Below, piece by piece: positions 15,818-23,938 of a stretch of 24,957 nucleotides of DNA. A program made the position numbers and the translations under genes. Each line of letters begins with the position of its first letter. The stretch's first letter is position 1. The notes beneath the pieces were generated by a model that saw only the letters and a program-made list of their open reading frames with translations, had not been told where the DNA came from and did not search any database. This DNA comes from Candidatus Aminicenantota bacterium (GTDB lineage Bacteria; Acidobacteriota; B3-B38; Guanabaribacteriales; B3-B38), in contig JAOUOQ010000006.1 of the NCBI GenBank assembly GCA_029880275.1, forward strand, positions 1-24,957, written 5' to 3'.

Positions 15818-17173
15818 TTGAATTACAAAGAGCGATATTCCCTTAATAGGAAGAGAGGTTTCAAAGACTTCTCGAATATAAAAGCCAAGTACAGCTGCCA
15901 TTATTGTGGGGCATGCGTGGTTGTGTGTCCCACTCAATGCCTTCTGCCCGCTACCCCAGGTCATGAGAAAATAATATGGGACAGGGAACGATGCATCTGT
16001 TGCAGCCTCTGCTTCAAGGTCTGCCCTGGCAGGGAGGTCGATTATCCACAGCTCGACAAAAGGATGTTCCAGCCAGGAAAGAATAGTCATCAGTATGACA
16101 GCGAAATGGGAGGCTTTCTTACCAATTATATTGGCTATTCAAAATGGGAAGATATAAGGCGTCGGGGGACATCGGGCGGTGTGATTACCACAATGCTCTT
16201 GTACCTGCTGGAGAAAAAGGAGATAGATGGGGCAATAGTTGTCGGCTTCAAAAAGGAGGCCCCCTGGCTTCCAGAAACAAAGCTCTCCAGGAGACGTCAG
16301 GAGATTATCGCCGCCGCTCAATCAAAATACGCCATCTTTTCCCACCTCCCTATCTTGAGGCAAATAGAGAGTGAACAGGGGAGGTTCGCTCTGGTAGCCC
16401 TCCCCTGCCAGATTAATGGGCTTAAGAAAATGGAGCCTTACCAACCCCGACTGAAGAAGAGAATCGCCTATATCTTCGGAGTCTTTTGCGGTTATAATAT
16501 GGTTTACGAGGCTACCGAGTTCGTCCGCAAGAAGTTCGGTATTCAAAAGGAAGATATCAAAGAACTCAGATACAGAAATGGGCTATGGCCCGGGGGGATG
16601 ACTTTCTACCTCAAGGATGGAAGTATAAAGAGTATTGATGATTTTCACTATCACTATCTGAACGCAATATACCTCCCTCACCGCTGTCGTTATTGCTGGG
16701 ACTTTTTCGCCCAATATGCCGATCTCTCATTTGGCGATTGCTGGCTTCCTGAACTTTACACCGACAAATCCGAAGAGAATATAGGATGGTCCAGCATAAT
16801 AGCAAGGACTCCCAAAGGAGACTCTCTTGTAACGAAGGCTATTGAGGACAAATGGATTGTCGCCAGAAAGGTGAGCAAAGAGAAAGTGAAAGAATCTTTT
16901 CCCTCTATGCTGAAATACAAAAAAAGGGGAGTTTTTGTCCGTATGGCTCTCCATCCTTATTCCCCTCGACTTGTGGGCATTCGTAAGCCGAAAATCCCTT
17001 TGGCGGAATATCCCTACCATGTCCTATATTATATAGTCCTCCTTATCGGGGGGAGCAAAATCTTTAAGTGGGTGATAAGCCTCTTCTCCTTACCCCGGCT
17101 GAGGTGGGCTATAACCCTGTTTAAAGGAATAATGAGGCATCCTCATGATGCCCGGAACAAAGTCTTAAAGTAA
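15818..17173 (+). CDS. FrhB-family iron-sulfur protein (coenzyme F420 hydrogenase/dehydrogenase beta-subunit family)
   Basis: 451 residues. Two ferredoxin motifs come first: C27, C30, C33, C37 (CHYCGACVVVCP) and C59, C62, C65, C69 (CICCSLCFKVCP). The FrhB domain follows, with RRGTSGGVITTMLLYLLE, ALPCQINGLKK, and CRYCWDFFAQYADLSFGDCW, whose Cys pair is a further iron-sulfur site. FrhB members bind flavin and pass electrons to F420 or related acceptors; in polysaccharide clusters their substrate is unknown. The only usable start in frame is a TTG at 15818: an in-frame stop precedes it and the first in-frame ATG lies after both clusters. The ribosome site is poor. Its position between a polyprenyl-phosphate GT2 and a methyltransferase gene suggests reductive modification of a sugar or lipid carrier; F420 itself is not shown to be made by this organism. 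Confidence 0.85.
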   Translation: MNYKERYSLNRKRGFKDFSNIKAKYSCHYCGACVVVCPTQCLLPATPGHEKIIWDRERCICCSLCFKVCPGREVDYPQLDKRMFQPGKNSHQYDSEMGGFLTNYIGYSKWEDIRRRGTSGGVITTMLLYLLEKKEIDGAIVVGFKKEAPWLPETKLSRRRQEIIAAAQSKYAIFSHLPILRQIESEQGRFALVALPCQINGLKKMEPYQPRLKKRIAYIFGVFCGYNMVYEATEFVRKKFGIQKEDIKELRYRNGLWPGGMTFYLKDGSIKSIDDFHYHYLNAIYLPHRCRYCWDFFAQYADLSFGDCWLPELYTDKSEENIGWSSIIARTPKGDSLVTKAIEDKWIVARKVSKEKVKESFPSMLKYKKRGVFVRMALHPYSPRLVGIRKPKIPLAEYPYHVLYYIVLLIGGSKIFKWVISLFSLPRLRWAITLFKGIMRHPHDARNKVLK

Positions 17174-17264
17174 AGAGGCAAGGAAAATTAGAATTAAAGG
17201 TGCTCTGCAAAGACTGAAGCTGGAAATTAAATATTTCAACCCGACAGAATGGACTCTTGAAGAA

Positions 17265-17954
17265 GTGGGGAGATTCTGGGATAGTGTCTCTGGCTACGAC
17301 GATATTAACCGCGAGACCTACTCTTATTTCCGAAGATTTACCGATGGGTACCGCCTCAGCTCCATTGCTGAACAGAGCTATGTTTTGGACATTTGCGCTC
17401 ACACAGGGAACGGAACACACTTTTTCTTCCAACAGGGCAAAGTCAGAGCAGCCGTCTGTGCGGATGTTTCTGAGAGAATGCTGGAGGTTTGCCGCCGGAG
17501 GCTGGAGCAAATAAAAATAGATTTTTCCCTGGTGAGGTTCAGCTCCTATCCCCTCCCCTTTTCCGACGAAGAGTTTGATGCAGTCTTGTGCTTCGAAACG
17601 CTGGAGCATCTGCCTCAGCCCGGCGAGTTTCTTGAAGAGCTCTATCGAGTCCTGAAGCCTAATGGAGAGCTTCTCCTAACCACGCCCAACTCTCTGTGGG
17701 AGCCGGTGCACTGGCTGGCAGCCATCCTGGAGATACATCACAGCGAAGGTCCCCACAAGTTTTTGTCTAAAAGAATGGTGATTCAACTACTTAATAAAGC
17801 TGGCTTCCACATAACTAGGGAGGATACCACCGTGCTCATCCCCGCAGGACCGAAATCCATCACTGCTCTGGGAGAGTTTTTAGAGAGAGTCAGCGGCAGG
17901 TGGTTGCGTTCGCTTCTGGGGCTTAGACGGATATTCATATGCAGAAAAATCTAA
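17265..17954 (+). CDS. Class I SAM-dependent methyltransferase (Methyltransf_11 type)
   Basis: 229 residues from GTG 17265, but the frame stays open upstream to 17169 and encodes an in-family-looking stretch (EIKYFNPTEWTLEEVGRFWD), so the real protein is probably longer and may begin at a non-canonical codon such as CTG 17205 or ATT 17193. The Rossmann core has motif I as VLDICAHTGNGTHFF, motif II at AAVCADVSERMLEVCRRR, motif IV at FDAVLCFETLEHLPQP, and GELLLTTPNS. These fit methyltransferases that modify small molecules or lipid-linked sugars; the target is unknown. Motif I is unusual, with Ala and His where Gly residues are common. The 3' end overlaps the flippase-like gene by 16 bases. Confidence 0.85.
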   Translation: MGRFWDSVSGYDDINRETYSYFRRFTDGYRLSSIAEQSYVLDICAHTGNGTHFFFQQGKVRAAVCADVSERMLEVCRRRLEQIKIDFSLVRFSSYPLPFSDEEFDAVLCFETLEHLPQPGEFLEELYRVLKPNGELLLTTPNSLWEPVHWLAAILEIHHSEGPHKFLSKRMVIQLLNKAGFHITREDTTVLIPAGPKSITALGEFLERVSGRWLRSLLGLRRIFICRKI

Positions 17955-18877
17955 AAAAGTACATCAGATTACTGGGCATTATCGTCTTTGGAATTATCCT
18001 CTGGCGAATAGACCTCAAAAGTCTATATAATATATTGAGAAACGCCAGGTGGGAATATTTGGCAGGGGGACTTCTTCTGGTATGGGTTATATTAGCTATT
18101 AAGTCCCTGCGATGGAGGTACTTAATGCACCTCCAGGGTATTAATTTTAGCTATTGGGACACATTTCTTATGTTTTCAGCCGGGATTTTCTGGGGCGTGA
18201 TAACTCCCGCTCGAGTGGGGGAACTCTCCAAGGCTTTCTATCTGACAAAAAAAGGGTATTCTCTGGGTAAGGCGTCGGTAAGCGTGGTCTACGACCGCAT
18301 GATAGACATATTTGTCCTCCTCCTCATCGGCTATGTAAGTATGCTCGCTTTCCTCTCAGTTATAGAGAGAAAGACAACCTATCTGATCATAATTTTAGGG
18401 CTGCTGGCAGGGATAGCCATAGGTCTGTTCTTACATCCATCAAGCCAGGAGAAGTTGCGGTGTTTTTTGTTTAAAGTTCTATTACCAAAAACTGGCCATG
18501 GGAAACTGAAACTCAATATTGACGAATTTTTTGAAAGCCTGAAAGACTACAAGCTGCACCACATGAGCTATCCCTTTGCTTTAACTGCTTTGTCTCTCAC
18601 TGTCCACTTTTTAATAACCTTTATTTTCGCTAAAAGCCTCGGCATCCCTATATCATTTTTTTATAATGTGGTTTGTGTATCCTTTTCCACCTTTATGGCT
18701 ATGCTCCCTATCTCTGTGGCTGGCATAGGGACTCGCGATGCCACTCTTATTCTTTTATTCTCCCTGGTGGGGTTATCAAAAGAGAGAGCAGTAGGATTTG
18801 CAGCAACCATTCTGCTGATGAGTGTTGCCGCCGGCACTATTGGGTTTTTCGCCTGGTTGAGAAAACCTTATGCGTGA
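17939..18877 (+). CDS. LPG synthase TM region/AglD-type multipass membrane protein (flippase-like, UPF0104)
   Basis: 312 residues with about eight membrane segments. Family marks are the early basic stretch then WEYLAGGLLLVWVILAIKSLRWRYL, ITPARVGELSKAFYL, the RM--D pattern in VVYDRMIDIFVLLL, and MLPISVAGIGTRDATLIL, matching the membrane domain shared by MprF and AglD-like proteins. These move or present lipid headgroups across the inner membrane, but direct evidence for flipping exists for only a few members. The gene starts within the methyltransferase gene and its stop overlaps the next start by eight bases, so translation is coupled. In this operon it could translocate the polyprenyl-linked or lipid-linked sugar between the GT2 and GT-C steps. 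Confidence 0.88.
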   Translation: MQKNLKKYIRLLGIIVFGIILWRIDLKSLYNILRNARWEYLAGGLLLVWVILAIKSLRWRYLMHLQGINFSYWDTFLMFSAGIFWGVITPARVGELSKAFYLTKKGYSLGKASVSVVYDRMIDIFVLLLIGYVSMLAFLSVIERKTTYLIIILGLLAGIAIGLFLHPSSQEKLRCFLFKVLLPKTGHGKLKLNIDEFFESLKDYKLHHMSYPFALTALSLTVHFLITFIFAKSLGIPISFFYNVVCVSFSTFMAMLPISVAGIGTRDATLILLFSLVGLSKERAVGFAATILLMSVAAGTIGFFAWLRKPYA

Positions 18878-21251
18878 AAAGAAAAATATTATTAGAGCTT
18901 TAGTATTGGTGCTGGGGATTGCCTTATGCCTCGCCCAACTTTTCTGTTCACATAAGGAAGAGACGGTTCTTTATGACCTTTGTAACTTAAGAGAGTTTGC
19001 CTCCCTTAAGGAGCAGACCCTATGGATAAATTTCGGTGACCCTCGCTTTAATATGAATCTAATCAAAAATTGGGGATATTATGAAACGCTCCCCGATGGG
19101 AGAACTATTGTATGGGGACTTGAGGGAGGTTCCACCCTCAGTTTTGATTTACTATTCCTCCAGGATATAGCTATTACCATGCTTTGCAAAGCGGTACCCA
19201 ATGAAGGAGCACCTACTCAGAGTCTAAAAGTAATCGTTAACGAGCAGCCTTTAATCAGCTTTAACCTCACCTCTTCCTTCAGGGAATACCTGTTTAATGT
19301 CCCCTCCGCTCTATTGCGTCAAGGTGTCAATTACCTCCAGTTTGTCCCTGAATATTCCATTGCGCCTCAAATGACTTCTGAGGGGAGCAAGAACGAGATG
19401 AAACTTTCGTTCTGCTTAGATTATATCCTTTTAATCCCTAAAGAATGGCAGGAAAAGGGATTCCATCTTGACCTATACTCTATCTTTCTGGATAAACATA
19501 TTATTCCCGAGGAGAAAAGGGAGTCACCCGAGAGTCAGCTTTGGGTCCCAGGGCTCTGGGAGAGGAAGTATTATTTAAAGATACCACCCCATTCTCTGCT
19601 TAAATACAGCTTCGGATTTGCTACGGCAGAGTGGGACCGTATATCTCCTTCTAAAATCGATATAACCGTCAGAGAGGAAGAAGGCAAAGAGAATCTATTA
19701 GGAAGTGTGACATTTGACCCCGAAGCTCTGAAATCCCTGCAAAGACCGGCAGAGGGGACCATAGATCTTTCCCCTTACTGGGATAAAGTGGTCAAACTTA
19801 CCCTGCGGTTCTCCCCCGATGAGACATCCCGTTTTAATCCCAACTTTTTCATCTACTTCCATCCTCGGATAATTGAAGATACAGGTGAGACTAAGCTGGA
19901 TGATGCCCAGCAGAGGCTTGCCAGAGAGTCGGAGCGCATGCTGCGGGGTATACGCCGGGACTGCGTTGGGGCGAATGTGCTCATCTTCATATTAGATGCA
20001 GCTCAGGCCTCCCATTTTAGCTGCTACGGCTACCATCGTGAGACTACTCCCTTTATAGATGAAGTTGCTAAGGAAGGGATTGTTTTCCAAAACGGCTACT
20101 GTCAGGCGGTTTACACCCTGGCTTCCACCGCTAGTCTGATGACAGGCTTGTACCCCGAGGCCCACTGTGTGCTTCACCAAGGCACAAAGCTCAGCGATAA
20201 CGCCCTTACCATATCGGAGGTGTTTCAGAAATCGGGATATCACACCGCCTCCTTTACAGCTATGGGATTTTCCTCCTCTGCTTTCGGCTTCAGACAGGGA
20301 TTTGACCACTTTTATGAGAGCTTCAAGAAAAAACCCTTTAAAAACAGGGCGGATGACTTCCTACCAGCTCTCTTCCCCTGGTTAGAAGAGCATAGGTCGG
20401 AACCCTTCTTTCTCTATATCCATTTTCGGGAACCCCACTCATCACTCGATCCTCCACTTCCCTTTACCGATATGTTTGATAAGGAATATCAGGGGGTTGT
20501 TGACCTTTACAAAGATACGGAGAAGATGATACTATCCGGCGAAATTGAGCTGACCCCCCGAGACCTCTACCACATAATAGCCACTTATGATGCCAGCATC
20601 TGCTATGCTGACAGTGTAATAGGCAAGATTATAGATAAGCTGAAGTCAAGCGGATTATATGATCGCACTATTATCATAATAATGGCTGACCACGGTGAAG
20701 CCCTATGGGAGCATGGAATCTTCGGTCATAATTTATACCTCTATGAGGAGGTCTCCCGCATACCCTGCATAATTAAGCTCCCCACCTCTACTGAGATAGG
20801 GGGTGGAAAAACAGAAGCTCTGGTCCAGACTATCGACATCTTCCCCACTCTGGTGGACCTCTTACAGCTTTATGTCAACGATACCATACTACAGGGGAAA
20901 AGCCTCCTACCCTTGATGGCAGAGAGGAAAAGCTCTGTTAACGACCTCCTTTACTTTAGAGGCACAAAACCGAGTTATGGAGTTAGGAATTCGGTTTACA
21001 AATATATCCTTTGCCCGGCCACCGGGGAGGAAGAGCTGTATAATATCCGGGATGATCCCCAAGAAAAAAATAATTTAATGGGAAGCAATGAAGTAATAGA
21101 AATAAAGAACTATTTCCGGCAGCAGCTATCCATTTGGCTCCAGCAACAGCGAGTCCTGAGGTGGTGGCTGTTCGGAGCAGGCGGTGGGTTACCTGAAATT
21201 GACGAAGCCACCCTTAAGAATTTGAAAGCTCTGGGATATATAACCAATTAA
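18863..21251 (+). repeat. Tandem direct duplication, unit 1
   Basis: The unit begins at AAACCTTATG, inside the last codons of the flippase-like gene, and ends at the stop region (GGGATATATAAC). It contains all of sulfatase-like copy 1. Similarity to unit 2 is obvious by eye over most of the length. Confidence 0.75.
18870..21251 (+). CDS. Sulfatase-fold hydrolase/transferase with Thr at the nucleophile position, copy 1
   Basis: 793 residues. A basic N-terminus and one hydrophobic segment (ALVLVLGIALCLAQLF) anchor or export the protein. Residues about 30-350 are an unrecognised beta-rich domain, and from about 368 there is an alkaline-phosphatase-superfamily core. That core has D376 in NVLIFILDAAQ, T416 in the nucleophile loop (TLASTASLMTGLYP), D607-H608 in ADHGEALWEHG and H620 in FGHN. 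The classical formylglycine signature C/S-x-P-x-R reads T-L-A-S-T, so formylglycine cannot form; a Thr nucleophile is used by phosphoethanolamine and phosphoglycerol transferases of this fold. The C-terminus LKALGYI is typical of sulfatases. It could transfer or remove a phospho-group on an envelope glycan. The next gene is a close tandem paralogue. Confidence 0.88.
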   Translation: MREKKNIIRALVLVLGIALCLAQLFCSHKEETVLYDLCNLREFASLKEQTLWINFGDPRFNMNLIKNWGYYETLPDGRTIVWGLEGGSTLSFDLLFLQDIAITMLCKAVPNEGAPTQSLKVIVNEQPLISFNLTSSFREYLFNVPSALLRQGVNYLQFVPEYSIAPQMTSEGSKNEMKLSFCLDYILLIPKEWQEKGFHLDLYSIFLDKHIIPEEKRESPESQLWVPGLWERKYYLKIPPHSLLKYSFGFATAEWDRISPSKIDITVREEEGKENLLGSVTFDPEALKSLQRPAEGTIDLSPYWDKVVKLTLRFSPDETSRFNPNFFIYFHPRIIEDTGETKLDDAQQRLARESERMLRGIRRDCVGANVLIFILDAAQASHFSCYGYHRETTPFIDEVAKEGIVFQNGYCQAVYTLASTASLMTGLYPEAHCVLHQGTKLSDNALTISEVFQKSGYHTASFTAMGFSSSAFGFRQGFDHFYESFKKKPFKNRADDFLPALFPWLEEHRSEPFFLYIHFREPHSSLDPPLPFTDMFDKEYQGVVDLYKDTEKMILSGEIELTPRDLYHIIATYDASICYADSVIGKIIDKLKSSGLYDRTIIIIMADHGEALWEHGIFGHNLYLYEEVSRIPCIIKLPTSTEIGGGKTEALVQTIDIFPTLVDLLQLYVNDTILQGKSLLPLMAERKSSVNDLLYFRGTKPSYGVRNSVYKYILCPATGEEELYNIRDDPQEKNNLMGSNEVIEIKNYFRQQLSIWLQQQRVLRWWLFGAGGGLPEIDEATLKNLKALGYITN

Positions 21252-21261
21252 TAAGGTGAAG

Positions 21262-23653
21262 AAACCTTATGTATGAAAAGAAATATACTTTTATCAGAGT
21301 TTTAATATTGGTGCTGGGGGTTGCCTTATGCCTCGCTCAACTTTTCTGTTCCCATAAGGAAGAGACAATTCTTTATGACCTTTATCACTTGAAAGACTTT
21401 GCCTCCCTTAAGGAGCAGACCTTATTCATAGATTTCGGTTCTCTTGGCTTCCGGAAGTATCTTACTGAAAACTGGGGATTTGATGAACAGCTCCCTGAGG
21501 GAAGAACTGTGGTGTGGGGACTGGAAGGTGGCTCCACGCTCTGGTTTGAATCCTTGTCCCTTCAGGACATCGCTGCTTATCTTGTTTGCAAAACTATGGC
21601 CTATGAAGGAGCACCTTCTCAGAGCCTGAAAGTAATCGTTAATGATAAACCCTTAATCAGCTTAAGCCTCACCTCCTCCTTTAAGCAATATCTTATATAT
21701 ATTCCCTCTTCTCTCTTGCGTCAGGGAGTGAATTATCTTCAATTTGTCCCCCAATATGCCATTGCTCCTCGTATGGCTGATGAAGGGAGCAAGGATACGA
21801 GGAAACTCAATGTATACTTCGATTATCTCCTTCTGAAGCCTGTAGAATGGCACAAGAAGGGATTCCGCTTCGAACCTTCTTCCACCTCTATGGATAGGAA
21901 GCCTATCCACGAAAAGAAAAAAGAGGCTTCCGAGATTGAGCTCTGGAGAATGGGACTCTGGGAAAGGAGCTATAATCTAAAAATACCACCTCATTCTCGC
22001 TTTAAATACAGCATAGGGTTTACATCGGAAGAATATGACCCTATATCGCCTTTTAAAATCGACATAGTTATCAGTGAAAAAGAAGGCAGAGAAAAGCTTT
22101 TAAGGAGTTTAAGCTTTAACCGCAAAGCCCTTAAATCCCCGAAAAGACTGGCAGATGATACTATAGATTTATCCCCTTACTGGAATAAAGTAGTCAAACT
22201 CACCCTGCGGTTCTTCCTTGATGAGACATCCAGCTTCAACCCTACACGCCGTATCTACTTCCATCCTCGAATAGTTAAAGATAAAACCAAGGCGAAAAAA
22301 GTAAGCTCTCAGCGTAAGCTCGCCAGAAGGGCGGAGTCTCAACTACAAGAGATCCGCAAAGCCTGCGCAGGGTCGAATGTGCTCATCTTCGTAATGGACG
22401 CAGCCCAGCCCTCCCATATGAGCGCCTATGGATATCATCGGAAGACCACACCAAATATAGATGGGATAGGCAAAGACGGAACCATATTCCTGAATGGATA
22501 CTGCCAGGCAGTCTATACGCGGGCCTCCGTCGCCAGTCTGATGACAGGTTTGTACACCGATGTCCATGATGTGCTCCATCCTGAGGATAAGCTCAACAAT
22601 AATGCCGTTACTATGACTGAGGTGTTTCAAAACTCTGGCTACCAAACCGCCGCCTTCGTTGCTATGGGAAACGCCTCGTCTGCTTTTGGCTTCCAGCAGG
22701 GATTTGACTACTTCTATGAAAGTTTTAAACAAGAAACCTATACCGCCAGAGCCGAGGACTTTCTGCCAGCTCTCCTACCCTGGATTGAAGAGCACAGGTC
22801 AGAGCCCTTCTTCCTCTATGTTCATTTCCGGGAGCCACACTCATTAATTGACCCTCCATCTCCTTTCACCGATATGTTTGATAAAGAATATCAGGGGAGC
22901 ATTGACCCCCATACAGACAGGGAGAGGATAATGTCCCACGAAATTGAGATGACCCCCAGAGACCTTTATCATATAATAGCCACTTACGATGCCAGCATAT
23001 ACTATGTGGACAGTATAATAGGCAAAATTACAGATAAGCTGAAATCCTGCGGATTATACAACCGCACCATTATTATAATAATAGCCGACCACGGAGAAGC
23101 CCTATGGGAACATGGATTTTTTGGTCATAATGTTCACCTCTATGAGGAGATCTCCCGCATACCATTCATAATTAAGCTTCCTTCTCCTGCCGGTATAGAA
23201 GGGTTAAAAAATGAAGCTCTGGTTCAAACCATCGACCTCTTTCCTACTCTGGTTGATATACTCCAGCTACCAACCCATAATGCCGTATTGCAAGGGAATA
23301 GCCTCCTTCCATTGCTGGCGGGGAGTACGAACTCTGTTAACGAATTTCTCTACTTCAGAACCTTATGGCAGACGCCGAGGTATGGCGTGAGGGGTACGGA
23401 TTACAAATATATCTATTATACACGTACTGGAGAAGAGGAGCTGTATAATCTCCGGGATGACCCCCAGGAAAGAACCAATTTAATGGGAAGCAAGGAAGCA
23501 ATAGAAATAGAGAACTATTTCCGACAGCAGCTCTCCATATGGCTTCATCAACAAAGAAGCCTGAGCAGAATTTACAGTGTAGTAGAGCTGGCCTCTGAGA
23601 TCGACGAAGCCACTATCAAGAATTTGAAAGCTCTGGGATATATAACTAATTGA
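21262..23653 (+). repeat. Tandem direct duplication, unit 2
   Basis: Starts with the same AAACCTTATG seen in unit 1 and ends in the same GGGATATATAAC region. Divergence in the middle and at many third positions shows the duplication is not recent. Confidence 0.75.
21269..23653 (+). CDS. Sulfatase-fold hydrolase/transferase with Thr at the nucleophile position, copy 2
   Basis: 794 residues, a tandem paralogue of the preceding gene with the same domains and near-identical stretches at both ends (VLGVALCLAQLFCSHKEET and NLKALGYITN). Active-site positions match: D377 in NVLIFVMDAAQ, T417 in TRASVASLMTG, D607-H608 in ADHGEALWEHG, and the His of FFGHN. The fifth signature residue, normally Arg, is Val here and Thr in copy 1, so the formylglycine signature is lost in both. 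AAGGTGA lies upstream of the ATG and the gap from copy 1 is 17 bases. The N-terminal domain and the region about 330-360 differ most, so the copies may have split in substrate or step. It appears intact and functional, not a decayed repeat. Confidence 0.88.
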   Translation: MYEKKYTFIRVLILVLGVALCLAQLFCSHKEETILYDLYHLKDFASLKEQTLFIDFGSLGFRKYLTENWGFDEQLPEGRTVVWGLEGGSTLWFESLSLQDIAAYLVCKTMAYEGAPSQSLKVIVNDKPLISLSLTSSFKQYLIYIPSSLLRQGVNYLQFVPQYAIAPRMADEGSKDTRKLNVYFDYLLLKPVEWHKKGFRFEPSSTSMDRKPIHEKKKEASEIELWRMGLWERSYNLKIPPHSRFKYSIGFTSEEYDPISPFKIDIVISEKEGREKLLRSLSFNRKALKSPKRLADDTIDLSPYWNKVVKLTLRFFLDETSSFNPTRRIYFHPRIVKDKTKAKKVSSQRKLARRAESQLQEIRKACAGSNVLIFVMDAAQPSHMSAYGYHRKTTPNIDGIGKDGTIFLNGYCQAVYTRASVASLMTGLYTDVHDVLHPEDKLNNNAVTMTEVFQNSGYQTAAFVAMGNASSAFGFQQGFDYFYESFKQETYTARAEDFLPALLPWIEEHRSEPFFLYVHFREPHSLIDPPSPFTDMFDKEYQGSIDPHTDRERIMSHEIEMTPRDLYHIIATYDASIYYVDSIIGKITDKLKSCGLYNRTIIIIIADHGEALWEHGFFGHNVHLYEEISRIPFIIKLPSPAGIEGLKNEALVQTIDLFPTLVDILQLPTHNAVLQGNSLLPLLAGSTNSVNEFLYFRTLWQTPRYGVRGTDYKYIYYTRTGEEELYNLRDDPQERTNLMGSKEAIEIENYFRQQLSIWLHQQRSLSRIYSVVELASEIDEATIKNLKALGYITN

Positions 23654-23679
23654 GAGGCAAAAAATAATATGACTTACTT

Positions 23680-23820
23680 ATGGAAAAGAGCTCCGTTATT
23701 TTCAAGCTCGGGTCTCTCTCTGGCAGTAGGGCTTTACTCAAGCAGAAAAATCCAAAAGTCTTACTGTGGGAAATACTCGGATTAGATGAGAGGCAGGATG
23801 CCAGGAAAAATATAAAGTAA
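23680..23820 (+). CDS. Possible small ORF (46 residues) in the post-operon gap, unknown
   Basis: ATG 23680 opens 46 codons ending at TAA (23818-23820). The product begins MEKSSVIFKLGSLSG and is basic and soluble with no recognised motif. There is no ribosome binding site and the frame may be chance. It falls in the 285-base gap between the sulfatase pair and the next glycosyltransferase, whose other visible content is the promoter at 23825-23854. Confidence 0.15.
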   Translation: MEKSSVIFKLGSLSGSRALLKQKNPKVLLWEILGLDERQDARKNIK

Positions 23821-23824
23821 TTTT

Positions 23825-23854
23825 TTGACAAAGATGATAAAGCTATATTATAAT
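23825..23854 (+). promoter_or_regulatory. Strong sigma70-type promoter for the DPM1-like gene
   Basis: Consensus TTGACA (23825-23830) and TATAAT (23849-23854) with an 18-base spacer. Expected start is near 23861, leaving a leader of about 78 bases. A second TATAAT (23931-23936) lies directly before the start codon but without a good -35 element. Confidence 0.7.
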
Positions 23855-23938
23855 GTTTTGAAAAGGTTCTTAGGAATTGCTAAGTAACCTTGCTTTCCAC
23901 TACATAAGCTTCCTCGACTTAGCGTTTTGTTATAATAG

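Noticed and set aside
17121..17609. Minus-strand frame of 162 codons across the FrhB/methyltransferase junction
   Set aside because: Crosses two plus-strand genes with clear motifs and has no promoter or ribosome site.
18870..18960. Lipobox in the N-terminus of the sulfatase-like proteins
   Set aside because: The residues before Cys (QLF) do not fit the lipoprotein signal; a plain anchor or signal peptide is more likely.
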